Made by a program: the position numbers and the translations under genes. The notes beneath the pieces were generated by a model. That model saw nothing but the letters and a program-made list of their open reading frames with translations, searched no databases and was not told the DNA's origin. A stretch of 64,000 bases of DNA. Source: Winogradskyella eckloniae. Its GTDB lineage: Bacteria; Bacteroidota; Bacteroidia; Flavobacteriales; Flavobacteriaceae. Every line of letters starts with the position of its first letter. Position 1 is the first letter of the stretch. The stretch lies in NCBI RefSeq assembly GCF_013249045.1, contig NZ_JABRWP010000003.1:186001-250000 (forward strand), in the 5' to 3' direction. Below are positions 1 through 9,546 of the stretch, one piece after another.

Positions 1-1813
1 TCTCTGGTGTGTATTTAAACGCATTTGATAATAAATTGATAGTGATTTTTTCCACAGCATCTTTATCAAACCAACCAATAGAATTTGTGGGCGTAATATC
101 GATATTATATGAAATGTTTTTTTGCGTTGCGTAATAAGAAAAAGACGCGCTTAATGCAGAGATGAGCTGAGTGATATTGCCTTGTTGAATTTGTAATTTT
201 AGTTGACCATCATCGATTTTAGATAAATCTAAGAGTTGGTTAACAAGTTCTAAAAGGCGTTCAGAATTTTGCTTGGCAATAGTGAATTGCGCTCTTTTTT
301 GATGAGATATTGTTTCATCTAATAAGGTATCTTCAATCGGACTTGATATCAGTGTTAATGGTGTTCTAAATTCATGAGAAATATTAGTAAAGAAATTAGA
401 TTTTAAAGCATCTATGTCTTTTAATTTGGTGTTCGTTTTTTGTCTGTTACGATAAAGTATATAAAAAAATAGACCAGCTACAGACATAATTCCAATACCA
501 CCTAAAAGCAAGTTGCGTTGGTTGAGTTTCTGTTGTTCTACCGTTTCATTTTGGGATTTTAATAGCGTAATTTGTTGTTCTTTTTTTTCAGTTTGATATT
601 TAGAATCTATTTCTCTTATGGATGCAATATTGTGAATGTTGTTAAGTGAATCTTTGAGTTTGTAGGTTTGTTCTAAGGTGGTATACGCTTTTGTGTAATT
701 GCGGTCTAAAGCGTAAGCTTCAGATAGACTTTTTAATGTTTTTTGCTGCATTAAGGTATTGTCTTCATCATTATAATTTAGCAGTAGGTCATTTAAATAA
801 TAGATGGCTTTTTTGGGCTCTTTTTTGTTGATATATAATTTTCCAAGTTCAAGAATGGCTTCGGCAGATTCAAAACTGTATTTTTTATCTTTATGCATTT
901 GAAATCCTTCCTCTAAATAACCTTCTGCTGCATCTAAATCGCCTTTTTTTATTCGTATTAAACCTAAATAAGTACTTATTTGTGCTACAGATACATCTTC
1001 CTTTATGCTTTTAAAATAAGAATAGGTTTCTTGTAATATGCTGTCTGCTAATGCGAGTTCGCCTTTACGATAGTAGGCTGCACCTAAATGAAGGTCTGTT
1101 GTTTTTAGATAGAATGACACATCTGCCGGAATTCTTTTAAATTCATTATTGGCTTTCTTAAAATAGCTTATTGAGGTATCGTAATCCTTAAGGTCGTCAT
1201 ATATGGTTCCTAAACTTTGATATGTAGCTGCGATGATATCAGGCCGTTGTGGTGTAGTGCTGTGTATGGAGTCTGCTTTTAAAAAATAGGAGATGGCCAT
1301 ATTCAAATTATTCTGTCTTCGGTATGCATTTCCTAGCGCAGTATAGGTGTCTGTTATAATGGGTAAATCGTCCATATTTATAGCAACTTCTAAGCATTTA
1401 TTACAGGTATCTATGGCATTTTCTGTTTCTCCTAAAAAGTAATGTATTCTGCAAAGTCCATTTTGAGCTAGTGCAATACCTCGTAAATATTTATGTTCCT
1501 TTGCTAATTGTGTGGATAAGTTGAAATAGAATATTGCAGAATCTAATTGTTGAATTCTTCTAAAATAATGTGCTTTAAAATAAGGAGCTTCAACTAAGGC
1601 TATAACATACTTTTTTTCTATTCCAAATGCTTTTATTCTTGCGGTATAGATTAAAGAACTGTCTGGATTTGGGTTGATGTGCTTTGCATAGTGCTGTTTT
1701 AATGTTAAATATGTAATTGAATCGTTTTCTGATAACACCTTCGTATTATGTTCTGATTGTGCGAATGAAGCAAAATGTATATAGAACAAACAGAATAGAA
1801 CATAATATCTCAT
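1..1813 (-). CDS. TPR-containing sensor histidine kinase (partial, 3' end outside window)
   Basis: The start codon is at 1813 and 604 codons are readable before the frame leaves the left edge. The N-terminus is a signal peptide (MRYYVLFCLFYIHFASFAQ). It is followed by about 400 residues of tetratricopeptide-like helical pairs (for example ALGNAYRRQNNLNMAISYF and SLGTIYDDLKDYDTSISYF). One membrane helix lies near residue 437 (LLLGGIGIMSVAGLFFYIL). The HisKA H-box FFTNISHEFRTPLTLI is near residue 475, and the ATPase N-box (INLLSNAFKY) starts at about residue 594. The layout implies a periplasmic TPR sensor with a cytoplasmic kinase. The H-box wording is typical of Bacteroidota hybrid two-component sensors, so receiver and AraC-type DNA-binding domains may follow outside the window, but that cannot be seen. 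It is transcribed in the same direction as the adhesin genes upstream of it. Its signal is unknown. Confidence 0.9.
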   Translation of the reverse strand, partial: MRYYVLFCLFYIHFASFAQSEHNTKVLSENDSITYLTLKQHYAKHINPNPDSSLIYTARIKAFGIEKKYVIALVEAPYFKAHYFRRIQQLDSAIFYFNLSTQLAKEHKYLRGIALAQNGLCRIHYFLGETENAIDTCNKCLEVAINMDDLPIITDTYTALGNAYRRQNNLNMAISYFLKADSIHSTTPQRPDIIAATYQSLGTIYDDLKDYDTSISYFKKANNEFKRIPADVSFYLKTTDLHLGAAYYRKGELALADSILQETYSYFKSIKEDVSVAQISTYLGLIRIKKGDLDAAEGYLEEGFQMHKDKKYSFESAEAILELGKLYINKKEPKKAIYYLNDLLLNYNDEDNTLMQQKTLKSLSEAYALDRNYTKAYTTLEQTYKLKDSLNNIHNIASIREIDSKYQTEKKEQQITLLKSQNETVEQQKLNQRNLLLGGIGIMSVAGLFFYILYRNRQKTNTKLKDIDALKSNFFTNISHEFRTPLTLISSPIEDTLLDETISHQKRAQFTIAKQNSERLLELVNQLLDLSKIDDGQLKLQIQQGNITQLISALSASFSYYATQKNISYNIDITPTNSIGWFDKDAVEKITINLLSNAFKYTPE

Positions 1814-2053
1814 AGTGTTGAATTAGATGGGTTGATGTAATCAATTTAAACGTCATTTTTGCCAAAAAAATCCTTGTATGTATGTTACAATATTTTTTTA
1901 GATAAATGGCGTTTTTTTATAGATTTAATTCAGCAATATTAAGAATTTCAGACACTTAAGTCTGGTTAATATGTAACAAAATATGTTACATACTTTATAA
2001 AGTTATGAGAACTACCTTATTTATTTGGGAAAAAAAGCCTTGATGTATTAAAG
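1814..2053. other. Intergenic region between the surface-protein cluster and the histidine kinase
   Basis: This 240-base, very AT-rich gap has no open frame of note. It holds the perfect inverted repeat described at 1971-1991 and one additional half site (TGTTACA at 1883-1889). No strong poly-U terminator follows the stop of the upstream gene, so read-through into the kinase gene is possible. Confidence 0.6.
1971..1991. promoter_or_regulatory. Candidate operator palindrome ATGTAACA-n5-TGTTACAT
   Basis: Perfect 8-base inverted arms (1971-1978 and 1984-1991) flank the spacer AAATA. A separate TGTTACA half site lies about 90 bases closer to the kinase start. The arrangement fits a dimeric regulator site controlling the kinase gene. 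It could also act as a weak hairpin after the 2054-4405 gene, but no U-tract follows it on the minus strand. Confidence 0.4.
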
Positions 2054-4405
2054 TTATCGTCTTAAGGCAAAATGACCTGTATATGTTGAACCATCGATGA
2101 AATTTGCAACATACCAATAATCATCACTCGGAACCAAGTTGCCATTAAATCTACCATCCCAACCATCTAAAAAAGTGAGTTGTTGTGTGATTAATTGACC
2201 GTATCTATTAAATATTTCAATTGAAGTGATATGTTGAAACTGTTGTTCTGATCCGAATACTTTCCAAACAGGATTATCTTCGTCGCCGTTTGGTGTGAAG
2301 AATTTAGGAAATCCTAAAACAGAAATGGTTTCTTCAGTAATTCCACAACCATTTTTATCCTTAACATAAATGGTATGAAAACCTGTAGAAACATTAGAGA
2401 AAGTATAATTGGCATCGTAGTAAAATCCTTCAGGATCATCTAATGCAATTTCATAATCTCCAGCTCCAGAAATAGTAATTGTAATGGTGTTGTTCGGTGC
2501 AATTCCTTCTATGTTTACATGGTCAATAAGACCTTGTTGCGATGATAAAACAGTAATGGTTCTACTCGAGGAGCAACCATTAGGATCTGTAACAATTACA
2601 GTATATACACCAGGTTCAGTGACGTCATAAAATAAGGTGTCTATATCAGTCGCAGCACCATTAAATAACCATTGGTAATAATAATTATTAGGCAAATCGT
2701 TGAGAACACCACCAAAAATGGTAAGTGGTTCTTGCTGCGCATTGCTACAGTAAAAAACCGATTCATCTGCTTGCAGTGTAGGCGTGTATAGTACATTTAA
2801 ATTTGCTGTAGATATACTGTAGCACTGGCTATTACTATTGACTTTTACATAAATGGTTTGTGTATCTAATTCGCTATTGGTAAATGTTGTTGGTAGCGGA
2901 TTATTTTCTAGGATAGCATCGTATTCAGATTCATAAAATGTAACAAATGCATCAGTAGGTATGTCATCTTGTATAGCGGTTGTTATCTCATTAAGATTGA
3001 AAGAAGCCATGCCATCTATAGTGTCTCCATCACATTTTTCTAAATCTGGAATAGCCATGACGTTATTAGACGTTTGTAACTCTAATTCTGCAACGGCGTA
3101 ACAATTAGCATTATTGACTAACCTCGCATAAACCGTTTGAAAAGGTATGGTATTTTGAAAAGCTTCGGGATTAGAAATGGCATTTGTGTTTGATGCGGCA
3201 TCAGAGGCTGACAAGAAAAAACCAGAAATAGTATTGTCTTGATTTCCATTGGTTAATTCAACAGCAGCGTCAAATAAGTTAAAAATCGTAATGCCGTCTT
3301 GGTTAAGATCACATTCTATTAAGACAGCGTCAAAACCAACAGGCAGTGGAGCATATTCTATTATAACTTCGCCATAAGATTTACAGCCATTTTCTAAGGT
3401 TACTTCGACATTGTATCTGCCAGCTTCAGTAACGGTGTATTTGCCACAATTAAGACAATTCGCTGATTGAGATTCAACCAATATATCATCTTTATACCAA
3501 TCGTAACTATTTTGTCCTTCTTGTGAAGCATTTAATTCTAGCGTTTCGCCTTCACAAAGAGCAGTATTAGTTTCAATAAGTAAATTAGGGCCTAAATCTG
3601 AAGATAACTCAAAACTACTCGCTTCTAAAAATACGGCAGAATCATATCTGTAGTTGTGCTCATCTGCAATCACTAATTTTACGTGGTAGGTTTCGTTTGG
3701 GATAATATTAGCTGTAGCTGTTAAAATATCAGTTTGCCCATTAAAATTAATAGGAGCATCTGCACCATTAAAACTACCAAAATAAGTTGCGTTAGTAGGA
3801 GGGCAGTTGCCAGGAACTCCTGGTGTTACAGTTGTTACTTTTACAGGTGTATTGGTATCTGGGACTAAGGCTATATTTTCATATGGTTCCTGACTCGTTG
3901 CTGGTCGAATTAAAAAGCCAAATAAATCTGAAAACAAGCATGTGTTAGCATTATTTTCTTGGTATTCTTCTGAGGCAAAAATATAATTGAAGCTGATCTG
4001 CGTAGCAACTGAGGTAAATTCAAACTCTAGTATTGTTGCATTTAGTGTTCCTGTTTCGGCAAGTGCATTTTCTAAATCGTTATCACCAACCCAATTTGCG
4101 GCATCATCATCACTTAAACTCGTATTAGGACCAGGTACATTTTGTAGCCTGCCTGTACTTAGAACAATTCCGCTTTCAAAAGGAAAACTTGTTCCAGTAG
4201 CATCAAAATAGCCATAACTTTGATCAGCACCTCCAAAATCGCCTCCTACGATATTAGTCACTGTAACATTTTCAATACAATCACTATCTATTAAGATGTT
4301 TTCAATAAGCTCTTGTGGTGTATACGTTTGGCTATCTACAGTAATATTCTGAGCATTTGAATATACTGATATTATAATGGCAATGAAAAGGACTAATCGC
4401 TTCAT
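2054..4405 (-). CDS. Choice-of-anchor L surface protein with T9SS type B sorting domain
   Basis: This 783-residue secreted protein starts with the signal peptide MKRLVLFIAIIISVYSNAQ. A choice-of-anchor L domain follows at about 25-265 (landmarks FESGIVLSTG, FNYIFASEEYQ, KLVIADEHNYRYDSAVFLEASSF). An Ig/PKD-like domain is at about 272-350. Two copies of the shared Cys/Asp repeat follow (starting ECDLNQDG and KCDGDTIDG), then another Ig-like domain (GCSSSRTITVLSS). A SprB-like module ends in KDKNGCGITEETISV. The gliding motility-associated C-terminal domain (CHU_C, T9SS type B) begins FPKFFTPNGDEDN and ends GHFALRR. Type B tails export proteins through T9SS to the outer surface, usually with PorP/SprF-type partners, none of which is in this window. 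The role is probably adhesion or matrix; the ligand is unknown. It is separated from the next gene by about 300 bases and probably has its own promoter. Confidence 0.9.
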   Translation of the reverse strand: MKRLVLFIAIIISVYSNAQNITVDSQTYTPQELIENILIDSDCIENVTVTNIVGGDFGGADQSYGYFDATGTSFPFESGIVLSTGRLQNVPGPNTSLSDDDAANWVGDNDLENALAETGTLNATILEFEFTSVATQISFNYIFASEEYQENNANTCLFSDLFGFLIRPATSQEPYENIALVPDTNTPVKVTTVTPGVPGNCPPTNATYFGSFNGADAPINFNGQTDILTATANIIPNETYHVKLVIADEHNYRYDSAVFLEASSFELSSDLGPNLLIETNTALCEGETLELNASQEGQNSYDWYKDDILVESQSANCLNCGKYTVTEAGRYNVEVTLENGCKSYGEVIIEYAPLPVGFDAVLIECDLNQDGITIFNLFDAAVELTNGNQDNTISGFFLSASDAASNTNAISNPEAFQNTIPFQTVYARLVNNANCYAVAELELQTSNNVMAIPDLEKCDGDTIDGMASFNLNEITTAIQDDIPTDAFVTFYESEYDAILENNPLPTTFTNSELDTQTIYVKVNSNSQCYSISTANLNVLYTPTLQADESVFYCSNAQQEPLTIFGGVLNDLPNNYYYQWLFNGAATDIDTLFYDVTEPGVYTVIVTDPNGCSSSRTITVLSSQQGLIDHVNIEGIAPNNTITITISGAGDYEIALDDPEGFYYDANYTFSNVSTGFHTIYVKDKNGCGITEETISVLGFPKFFTPNGDEDNPVWKVFGSEQQFQHITSIEIFNRYGQLITQQLTFLDGWDGRFNGNLVPSDDYWYVANFIDGSTYTGHFALRR

Positions 4406-4423
4406 ATTCTAATTAAGGGAGTG

Positions 4424-4431
4424 CAAAGATA
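4424..4431 (-). promoter_or_regulatory. -7 box TATCTTTG upstream of the 783-residue surface protein
   Basis: The minus strand reads TATCTTTG, matching the Bacteroidota -7 consensus TAnnTTTG, 18 bases before the start codon at 4405. A correctly spaced -33 TTG is not evident (the nearest is only 9 bases away), so this rests on the -7 match. The predicted mRNA leader is very short, about 12 bases. Confidence 0.4.
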
Positions 4432-4478
4432 AGCATCTTACAACTTTTGCTCTTAAAAAAGATGTTAAACCTCCAGTG

Positions 4479-4560
4479 TTATCGACGTAGTGCAAAATGA
4501 CCTTTTATTTCAAAGGCCTTTCCATCTTGTATGATTTATTTGATATTCCGCAGAAATTAA
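4479..4560 (-). pseudogene. Decayed C-terminal remnant of a T9SS type B sorting domain
   Basis: On the minus strand, ending at a TAA at 4481-4479, one frame reads IIQDGKAFEIKGHFALRR-stop. This closely matches the ends of the neighbouring cargo proteins (…FDVKGHFTLKR and …TYTGHFALRR). Just upstream, in another frame, LISAEYQINH aligns with the preceding conserved stretch (PTSDYWFIAH). A frameshift and an in-frame TAA therefore separate the two pieces. No longer open frame continues upstream. I read it as the last ~27 codons of a deleted or recombined cargo gene. Confidence 0.7.
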
Positions 4561-4623
4561 AGAAATAATAGTGTTGAAGAATTATTACAAAGATTGAATT
4601 TTTATAAATTTTATTATAAAATA

Positions 4624-4646
4624 AAACCCTCTAATTTAGAGGGTTT
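4624..4646 (-). terminator. Rho-independent terminator after the 1613-residue surface protein gene
   Basis: The perfect hairpin AAACCCTCTAA/TTAGAGGGTTT (11-base arms) is followed on the minus strand by TTTTATTTTATAA. It lies about 60 bases beyond the stop codon at 4705. Confidence 0.8.
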
Positions 4647-4704
4647 GAATTTTCTTAATGGTAAGACATAACACTATGTTATTATGAATTCTATATGCAA
4701 ATAA

Positions 4705-7700
4705 TTAGCGTTTTAATGTAAAATGTCCTTTGACGTCAAAAGCAATTGTACCTTGTTGTACGTGGGCTATAAACCAATAGTCACTGGTTGGCATTTTATG
4801 ACCGTTATAATAACCATCCCATCCTGGAGAACTAGAGTTTAATTGTTTTATTAGTTTTCCGAAGCGATCAAAAATATCAATTGTTGTGCCTGATAGCGTT
4901 TCTATGCCTATAATATGCCATGTGTCAAAAGCACCATCGTTATTTGGTGTGAAAAATTTAGGAATATCAACTACGAGTACTTCTTTGGTTACGTTAGCAC
5001 AACCATTTAAATCTATGATGGTCACAGTATGGTATCCCATGGCTACATTTTCGAAATGATTAGATTCTTGCGGTTCAAAATCATCCAATTGATAGAGGTA
5101 ATCACCAATACCACTAATGGTCACTGTTATGTTATTCGGATCTGAAAAATCTACCACTTCAGTAGTTTCTATGGTTGCAGTTTCTGACTCAGATACTCCA
5201 AAATATTCGGTGTTTTCACAACCGTATTGTGTCGTTACTTTTACCCAATAACTGCCAACAGCTGTAATCTCAATTTCTGGTGTTATATCTCCAGTTGACC
5301 ACAGGTATGTATCTGTTGCTATATTTGTATTAGCTGATACAATTAGAGGATCACTTTCTAAACAGATGACCTGGTCACCAATATCTAAAACCGGAAGAGG
5401 ATATACAATAGTAGTAAAGCTTGTAATGTCGTAACACCCAGTATTATTGTTTTCTACACGAGCGTATATCGTTTCATTATTGTATGCTAAATAATCCAAT
5501 TCTAGAACAGATGTCTTTTCACTGGCCTGTAACTCAGAATTGTGATAGGATACCGTAAATAAATTTGAGTTTTGTCCGCCAAGAATAGTCGAGGATTGTT
5601 GCGATAAATCAAATTCTAAAATACCGTCAAAATCATCATCACAAGCGGCTAAATCATTAGGTTGATTTGCGGTTGGCAATGGATTGACATTGATATTAAA
5701 TTTATTATACGTAGAACAATGTGTTGTACTGTATTCGGTTCTCACATACAAAGTGTCAAAATTGGTTTGATACGTGTAATTTGTATCTAGAGCATTTGTA
5801 TTTGCTATGGCATCTGCCTCATTGTCAAAATAACTAAATAGAACATTGAAGTTGGTGTCTCTAGCAACGGAATTAATATCGGTTAAATCTACAGATTGCG
5901 TTGCATTGGCACAGACATCAAAGACTTCAAAATCATTAATTATTGGTGGTTGGTTTACAATTAACTCTATAGGTGTTGTAACATAACAATTAGAGATCGT
6001 GTTTGTTACAGTCATATAAACCGTTTGAGGGTTTGATGTATTGGTGTAATTTTCAGGGTTTGCAATTTGATTTGACTGAGATTCTGAATCTTCGAAGTTT
6101 TCGTAAAATGTAAATTCAAGATCTTCTTGTCTAACATCTAAAACATTTGATTGTGCAAACGTAAGGTCAAACTGAAGTGTTCCGTCGGTATCATCATCAC
6201 ATTCAATTAATGGATCAGCAGGTGCTACATCTGGTGTTCTAATGACATTAATTACAAATGAAGTAATAGATTGACAGATGGTTCCATTGTCTATTTGAAC
6301 ATAGATTTGTTGTGGATTAACCGTATTCTCAAACTGTAATGGAATTTCATTAGTGTCATTAATAGCATCATCTTCTGAAGTAAAGAATTTTACCGTTTCT
6401 ATATCTGGAATACCTGCAGAAATCTCAGTGATTTTATCAGTGAAATCAAACATGGTAGAACCATCAACAACACTATCATCACAAACAAGTAAATTAGTAG
6501 GTTCGTTATATATTGGGTTTGTACCTACTTCAATTAAAAATGAAGATGTTGTATAACAAGATGTATCGGTTAGGTTATCAATCCTAACATAGATCTCTTG
6601 AGGATTAGTGACGTTTTCGTAAATACTAGTTTTATCGATGGCATTTGTTTTATTATCTGCATCGGTTTGATTGGTATAATAACTCACATCCTTTCCGGTC
6701 TGACCACTTAAGGCTTCCTCGTCTTTATTTTGAAAAATGAACTCTCCAAAACCATCAGAATTATCTTCACAAAACGTAAGTTCATTGACATAATTACTTA
6801 AATCACCTACAAACGGTAATGTGTTCACAATAATATCTAACTCTTCAATGGCATAACAGCCTGTATTTGTATTCTCTACACGCATTAATACAATTTCTGT
6901 TTGCGCTTCGTAATTAGATAAGTTTGTTATGGCATTTTCATCTAATTGGGCATCAGATAGTGAATTATGGAAAGTTACACTACGATTTGGAGTGGCTAAA
7001 ATTGAAACAGGAATGCTGTTATTTAAATTAATCGTTGAAAAACCATCTCTATCTGCATCACAAATAATAATTTGATCTGGCGTTTCGCTTTCTGGTGCTG
7101 GTAGCACTGTCACTTCAAATGAGTTAGCGTCATAACAACCTGTTTCCGAAGATGTAATTCTTGGATGTAATGTAAATGGGTTGGTTGTATTTGTATAAAA
7201 ATTAGGAAGTGCGTTAGTATTGTCCTCAGCATCTTGTGCTGTAGGATAGTAAGTAACTGTAAATCCATCTTGCCCATTGGTAACTTCAGCATCTAATGTT
7301 GATAGGTCTGTAGTTGTAAAACCGTCTTGATCTTCATCACAAATGGTTGTGCTTATTATAGAATCAAAAGTTTCAATTTGGTTTAATATTAAATCGAACT
7401 CTGCAAATTCTTCACACGAACTATTTTTTAAAGTAATATATATTGTTTGAGGATTATCTTGGTTGGTATATGGAATGTCTGGATTAATTTCATTAGCATT
7501 GTTTTCTCTATCTATTTCCGTTTCAAAATACGCAATCGTTATACCTTCTATGTTATTTACAAAATTGATTGTGATATCATTGAAATGAAATTCTTCTGTA
7601 CCATCATCATCAAAATCACATAGGGTAATGTCATTGATAGTAGTACCTGTAAGTAAAAGATTGGTATGTAATTCAATAGGAACAATAGATGCACAGTTTG

Positions 7701-9546
7701 AGTTATTACTTTCTACTCTAATATATACAACTTGCTCTTCACTTACGGTATTTGGATAGTTGGTGTCATTGGCTATAGGATTCGCTCCAGTTGTTGCGTC
7801 TTCAGCCGTTTCATGGAACGTAACCGTTACATCTGTTAAGCCTTCTAAAACTTCAGGAATGATAGATGTAAGGTCAAAATCTGCATAACCATCATGATCT
7901 GCGTCACAGGCATCAATATAATGAGGTTCCATATTTATTACAGGACTTTCTAGTACTGAAATATCTAAAGTTGTTGTACTTATACAACCAGTTTCAATAT
8001 CTTGTACACTTACAAATAATTGCTCAGTAGGATTTGTATTAGTGTATGGCATTGGATAGGCATTTATTCCATTTGCGGCATCACTCGCTGTACCATGATA
8101 TGTCACTACAAGACCTTCTTGAGATAAAGTTATTTCTGCATCTTTAAGTGCATTTAAATCCATTGCCGTTGTGCCATCTCCAGATTGATTATCACATATT
8201 TCTAAAGCGGTTGGGTTGGTTATTATTGGCTTTGAATTTACAACCAAATCAAAGTTAGAATAGGCTAAACAACCATTTACAGTGTCTTCAATTCTAACAT
8301 AAATGGTGTGTGGATTACCTATATTTTGAATAGGAGCATTTATGGCATTTGTATTGGTTAAGGCATCAGAATCGGAATAATGATAAGATACGGCATAACT
8401 AGAATTAGGAACTGAAGCTATGACTTCTGCATCTTTTGTAGATAAATCAAAAGTTTCTACACCATCATTACTAATGTCATCACAGAGTGTAAAATCAGTT
8501 AGTGGTTCTGCGGTTTGCGCAGAATTTAATGTAATATTAACTTCATCTTCAATAATACAAGAGTTTCCGGCAAGCGGTAATGAAATCTCAACTCTATACG
8601 TACCAGATACTACAGCAGTAAGCGTTGGCTGATTTTCTGAAGGCATTTCTACATCATTTAAAAACCAAGAGTAAGTAGCGCTAGTGTTTTGAATATTACC
8701 ATTTAAAAAGGCACTATTTGCACATGTTGTGAGGTCCTCTCCTAAATCTACAGAAGCATCAAAACTGTTTCCTTCTATAAATACTGCAGAATCGTAATTT
8801 TTATCTGTTTGATCTGCTATTACTAGCTTTATTTGGTATTGTACATTGGGTTGAATCGCTGCTGTTGCAGAGAGTACAGTAGTTCTACCATTATAATTGG
8901 TGTCTCCTAAGTTGTAACCTTCAAAATACTCTTCATTTGAAGCACTACAAAAACCAACAATATCATCGTGTACAGTATTTGTATTGACTGGTATTGAGGT
9001 CCCTGGAACTAATGCAATATTTGTATAAGGATCACTTGTGCCGCTTTGCCTTATTAGAAATGCAAATCCATCTGAATATTCACATGGGAAATTCCCGAAA
9101 TATTCTTCAGAGGCGAGTATATAATTAAATTGAATTTGGTTGGATATGGAAATGAAATCAAACTCAATGGATGTGGCATTTACAGTTCCAGAAATACCAA
9201 GTGCTGTTTCAAGATCACTATCAGTAAGCCAAGTTTCGTCACCATCGTTAAGAATATCATTGTTTTGTCCGTTACCAGCAGAATTGGCATTACCTGTTGT
9301 TAATACAATTCCGTTTTCAAAAGGAAAATTGGAGGCACCTTTTTCAAAATAGCCGAAGCTACCTATACCAATTGATGATCCGTTTGAGGGTGAGGAAATA
9401 TTAGAGACTTCTACACAACCTTGTATTAAGGTGTTTTGTATTAAGTCTTGTGGTGAAACTGAATTATCTACGGTAACTTGTTGAGCAAACGATATGCTAC
9501 AAATTAAGCCCATAAATAAGCAGAGGGAGCGATTTAAATAAGTCAT
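4705..9546 (-). CDS. Giant choice-of-anchor L repeat protein with T9SS type B sorting domain
   Basis: This 1613-residue surface protein has a signal peptide ending SISFAQ. A choice-of-anchor L domain spans about 30-265 (FENGIVLTTGNA, FNYILASEEYFGNF, KLVIADQTDKNYDSAVFIEGNSF), followed by an Ig-like domain. Eleven tandem copies of an ~85-95 residue repeat then run from about 350 to 1355. Each repeat opens with Cys plus an acidic DxDG-type loop (CDADHDG, CDEDQDG, CDDDTDG, CDDDFDG). Each continues through a TYHxTxxDAxxxxN segment and NPQTIYVRVEN, and most have a second Cys (TGCY). An Ig-like domain (VICLESDPLIVSANT), a SprB-like segment and the CHU_C type B domain (IPKFFTPNNDGAFDTW … GHFTLKR) finish the protein. 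The repeated DxDxDG loops suggest Ca2+ binding and the Cys pair suggests one disulfide per repeat; both are inferences. It probably forms a long extracellular stalk. It is flanked by its own terminator and a 387-base upstream region, so it is a separate transcription unit. Confidence 0.92.
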   Translation of the reverse strand: MTYLNRSLCLFMGLICSISFAQQVTVDNSVSPQDLIQNTLIQGCVEVSNISSPSNGSSIGIGSFGYFEKGASNFPFENGIVLTTGNANSAGNGQNNDILNDGDETWLTDSDLETALGISGTVNATSIEFDFISISNQIQFNYILASEEYFGNFPCEYSDGFAFLIRQSGTSDPYTNIALVPGTSIPVNTNTVHDDIVGFCSASNEEYFEGYNLGDTNYNGRTTVLSATAAIQPNVQYQIKLVIADQTDKNYDSAVFIEGNSFDASVDLGEDLTTCANSAFLNGNIQNTSATYSWFLNDVEMPSENQPTLTAVVSGTYRVEISLPLAGNSCIIEDEVNITLNSAQTAEPLTDFTLCDDISNDGVETFDLSTKDAEVIASVPNSSYAVSYHYSDSDALTNTNAINAPIQNIGNPHTIYVRIEDTVNGCLAYSNFDLVVNSKPIITNPTALEICDNQSGDGTTAMDLNALKDAEITLSQEGLVVTYHGTASDAANGINAYPMPYTNTNPTEQLFVSVQDIETGCISTTTLDISVLESPVINMEPHYIDACDADHDGYADFDLTSIIPEVLEGLTDVTVTFHETAEDATTGANPIANDTNYPNTVSEEQVVYIRVESNNSNCASIVPIELHTNLLLTGTTINDITLCDFDDDGTEEFHFNDITINFVNNIEGITIAYFETEIDRENNANEINPDIPYTNQDNPQTIYITLKNSSCEEFAEFDLILNQIETFDSIISTTICDEDQDGFTTTDLSTLDAEVTNGQDGFTVTYYPTAQDAEDNTNALPNFYTNTTNPFTLHPRITSSETGCYDANSFEVTVLPAPESETPDQIIICDADRDGFSTINLNNSIPVSILATPNRSVTFHNSLSDAQLDENAITNLSNYEAQTEIVLMRVENTNTGCYAIEELDIIVNTLPFVGDLSNYVNELTFCEDNSDGFGEFIFQNKDEEALSGQTGKDVSYYTNQTDADNKTNAIDKTSIYENVTNPQEIYVRIDNLTDTSCYTTSSFLIEVGTNPIYNEPTNLLVCDDSVVDGSTMFDFTDKITEISAGIPDIETVKFFTSEDDAINDTNEIPLQFENTVNPQQIYVQIDNGTICQSITSFVINVIRTPDVAPADPLIECDDDTDGTLQFDLTFAQSNVLDVRQEDLEFTFYENFEDSESQSNQIANPENYTNTSNPQTVYMTVTNTISNCYVTTPIELIVNQPPIINDFEVFDVCANATQSVDLTDINSVARDTNFNVLFSYFDNEADAIANTNALDTNYTYQTNFDTLYVRTEYSTTHCSTYNKFNINVNPLPTANQPNDLAACDDDFDGILEFDLSQQSSTILGGQNSNLFTVSYHNSELQASEKTSVLELDYLAYNNETIYARVENNNTGCYDITSFTTIVYPLPVLDIGDQVICLESDPLIVSANTNIATDTYLWSTGDITPEIEITAVGSYWVKVTTQYGCENTEYFGVSESETATIETTEVVDFSDPNNITVTISGIGDYLYQLDDFEPQESNHFENVAMGYHTVTIIDLNGCANVTKEVLVVDIPKFFTPNNDGAFDTWHIIGIETLSGTTIDIFDRFGKLIKQLNSSSPGWDGYYNGHKMPTSDYWFIAHVQQGTIAFDVKGHFTLKR

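Noticed and set aside
4705-9546. Regularly spaced similar DNA segments suggesting a CRISPR-like or satellite array
   Set aside because: The periodicity is in the protein (diverged ~90-residue repeats); no short identical DNA repeats with unique spacers exist.
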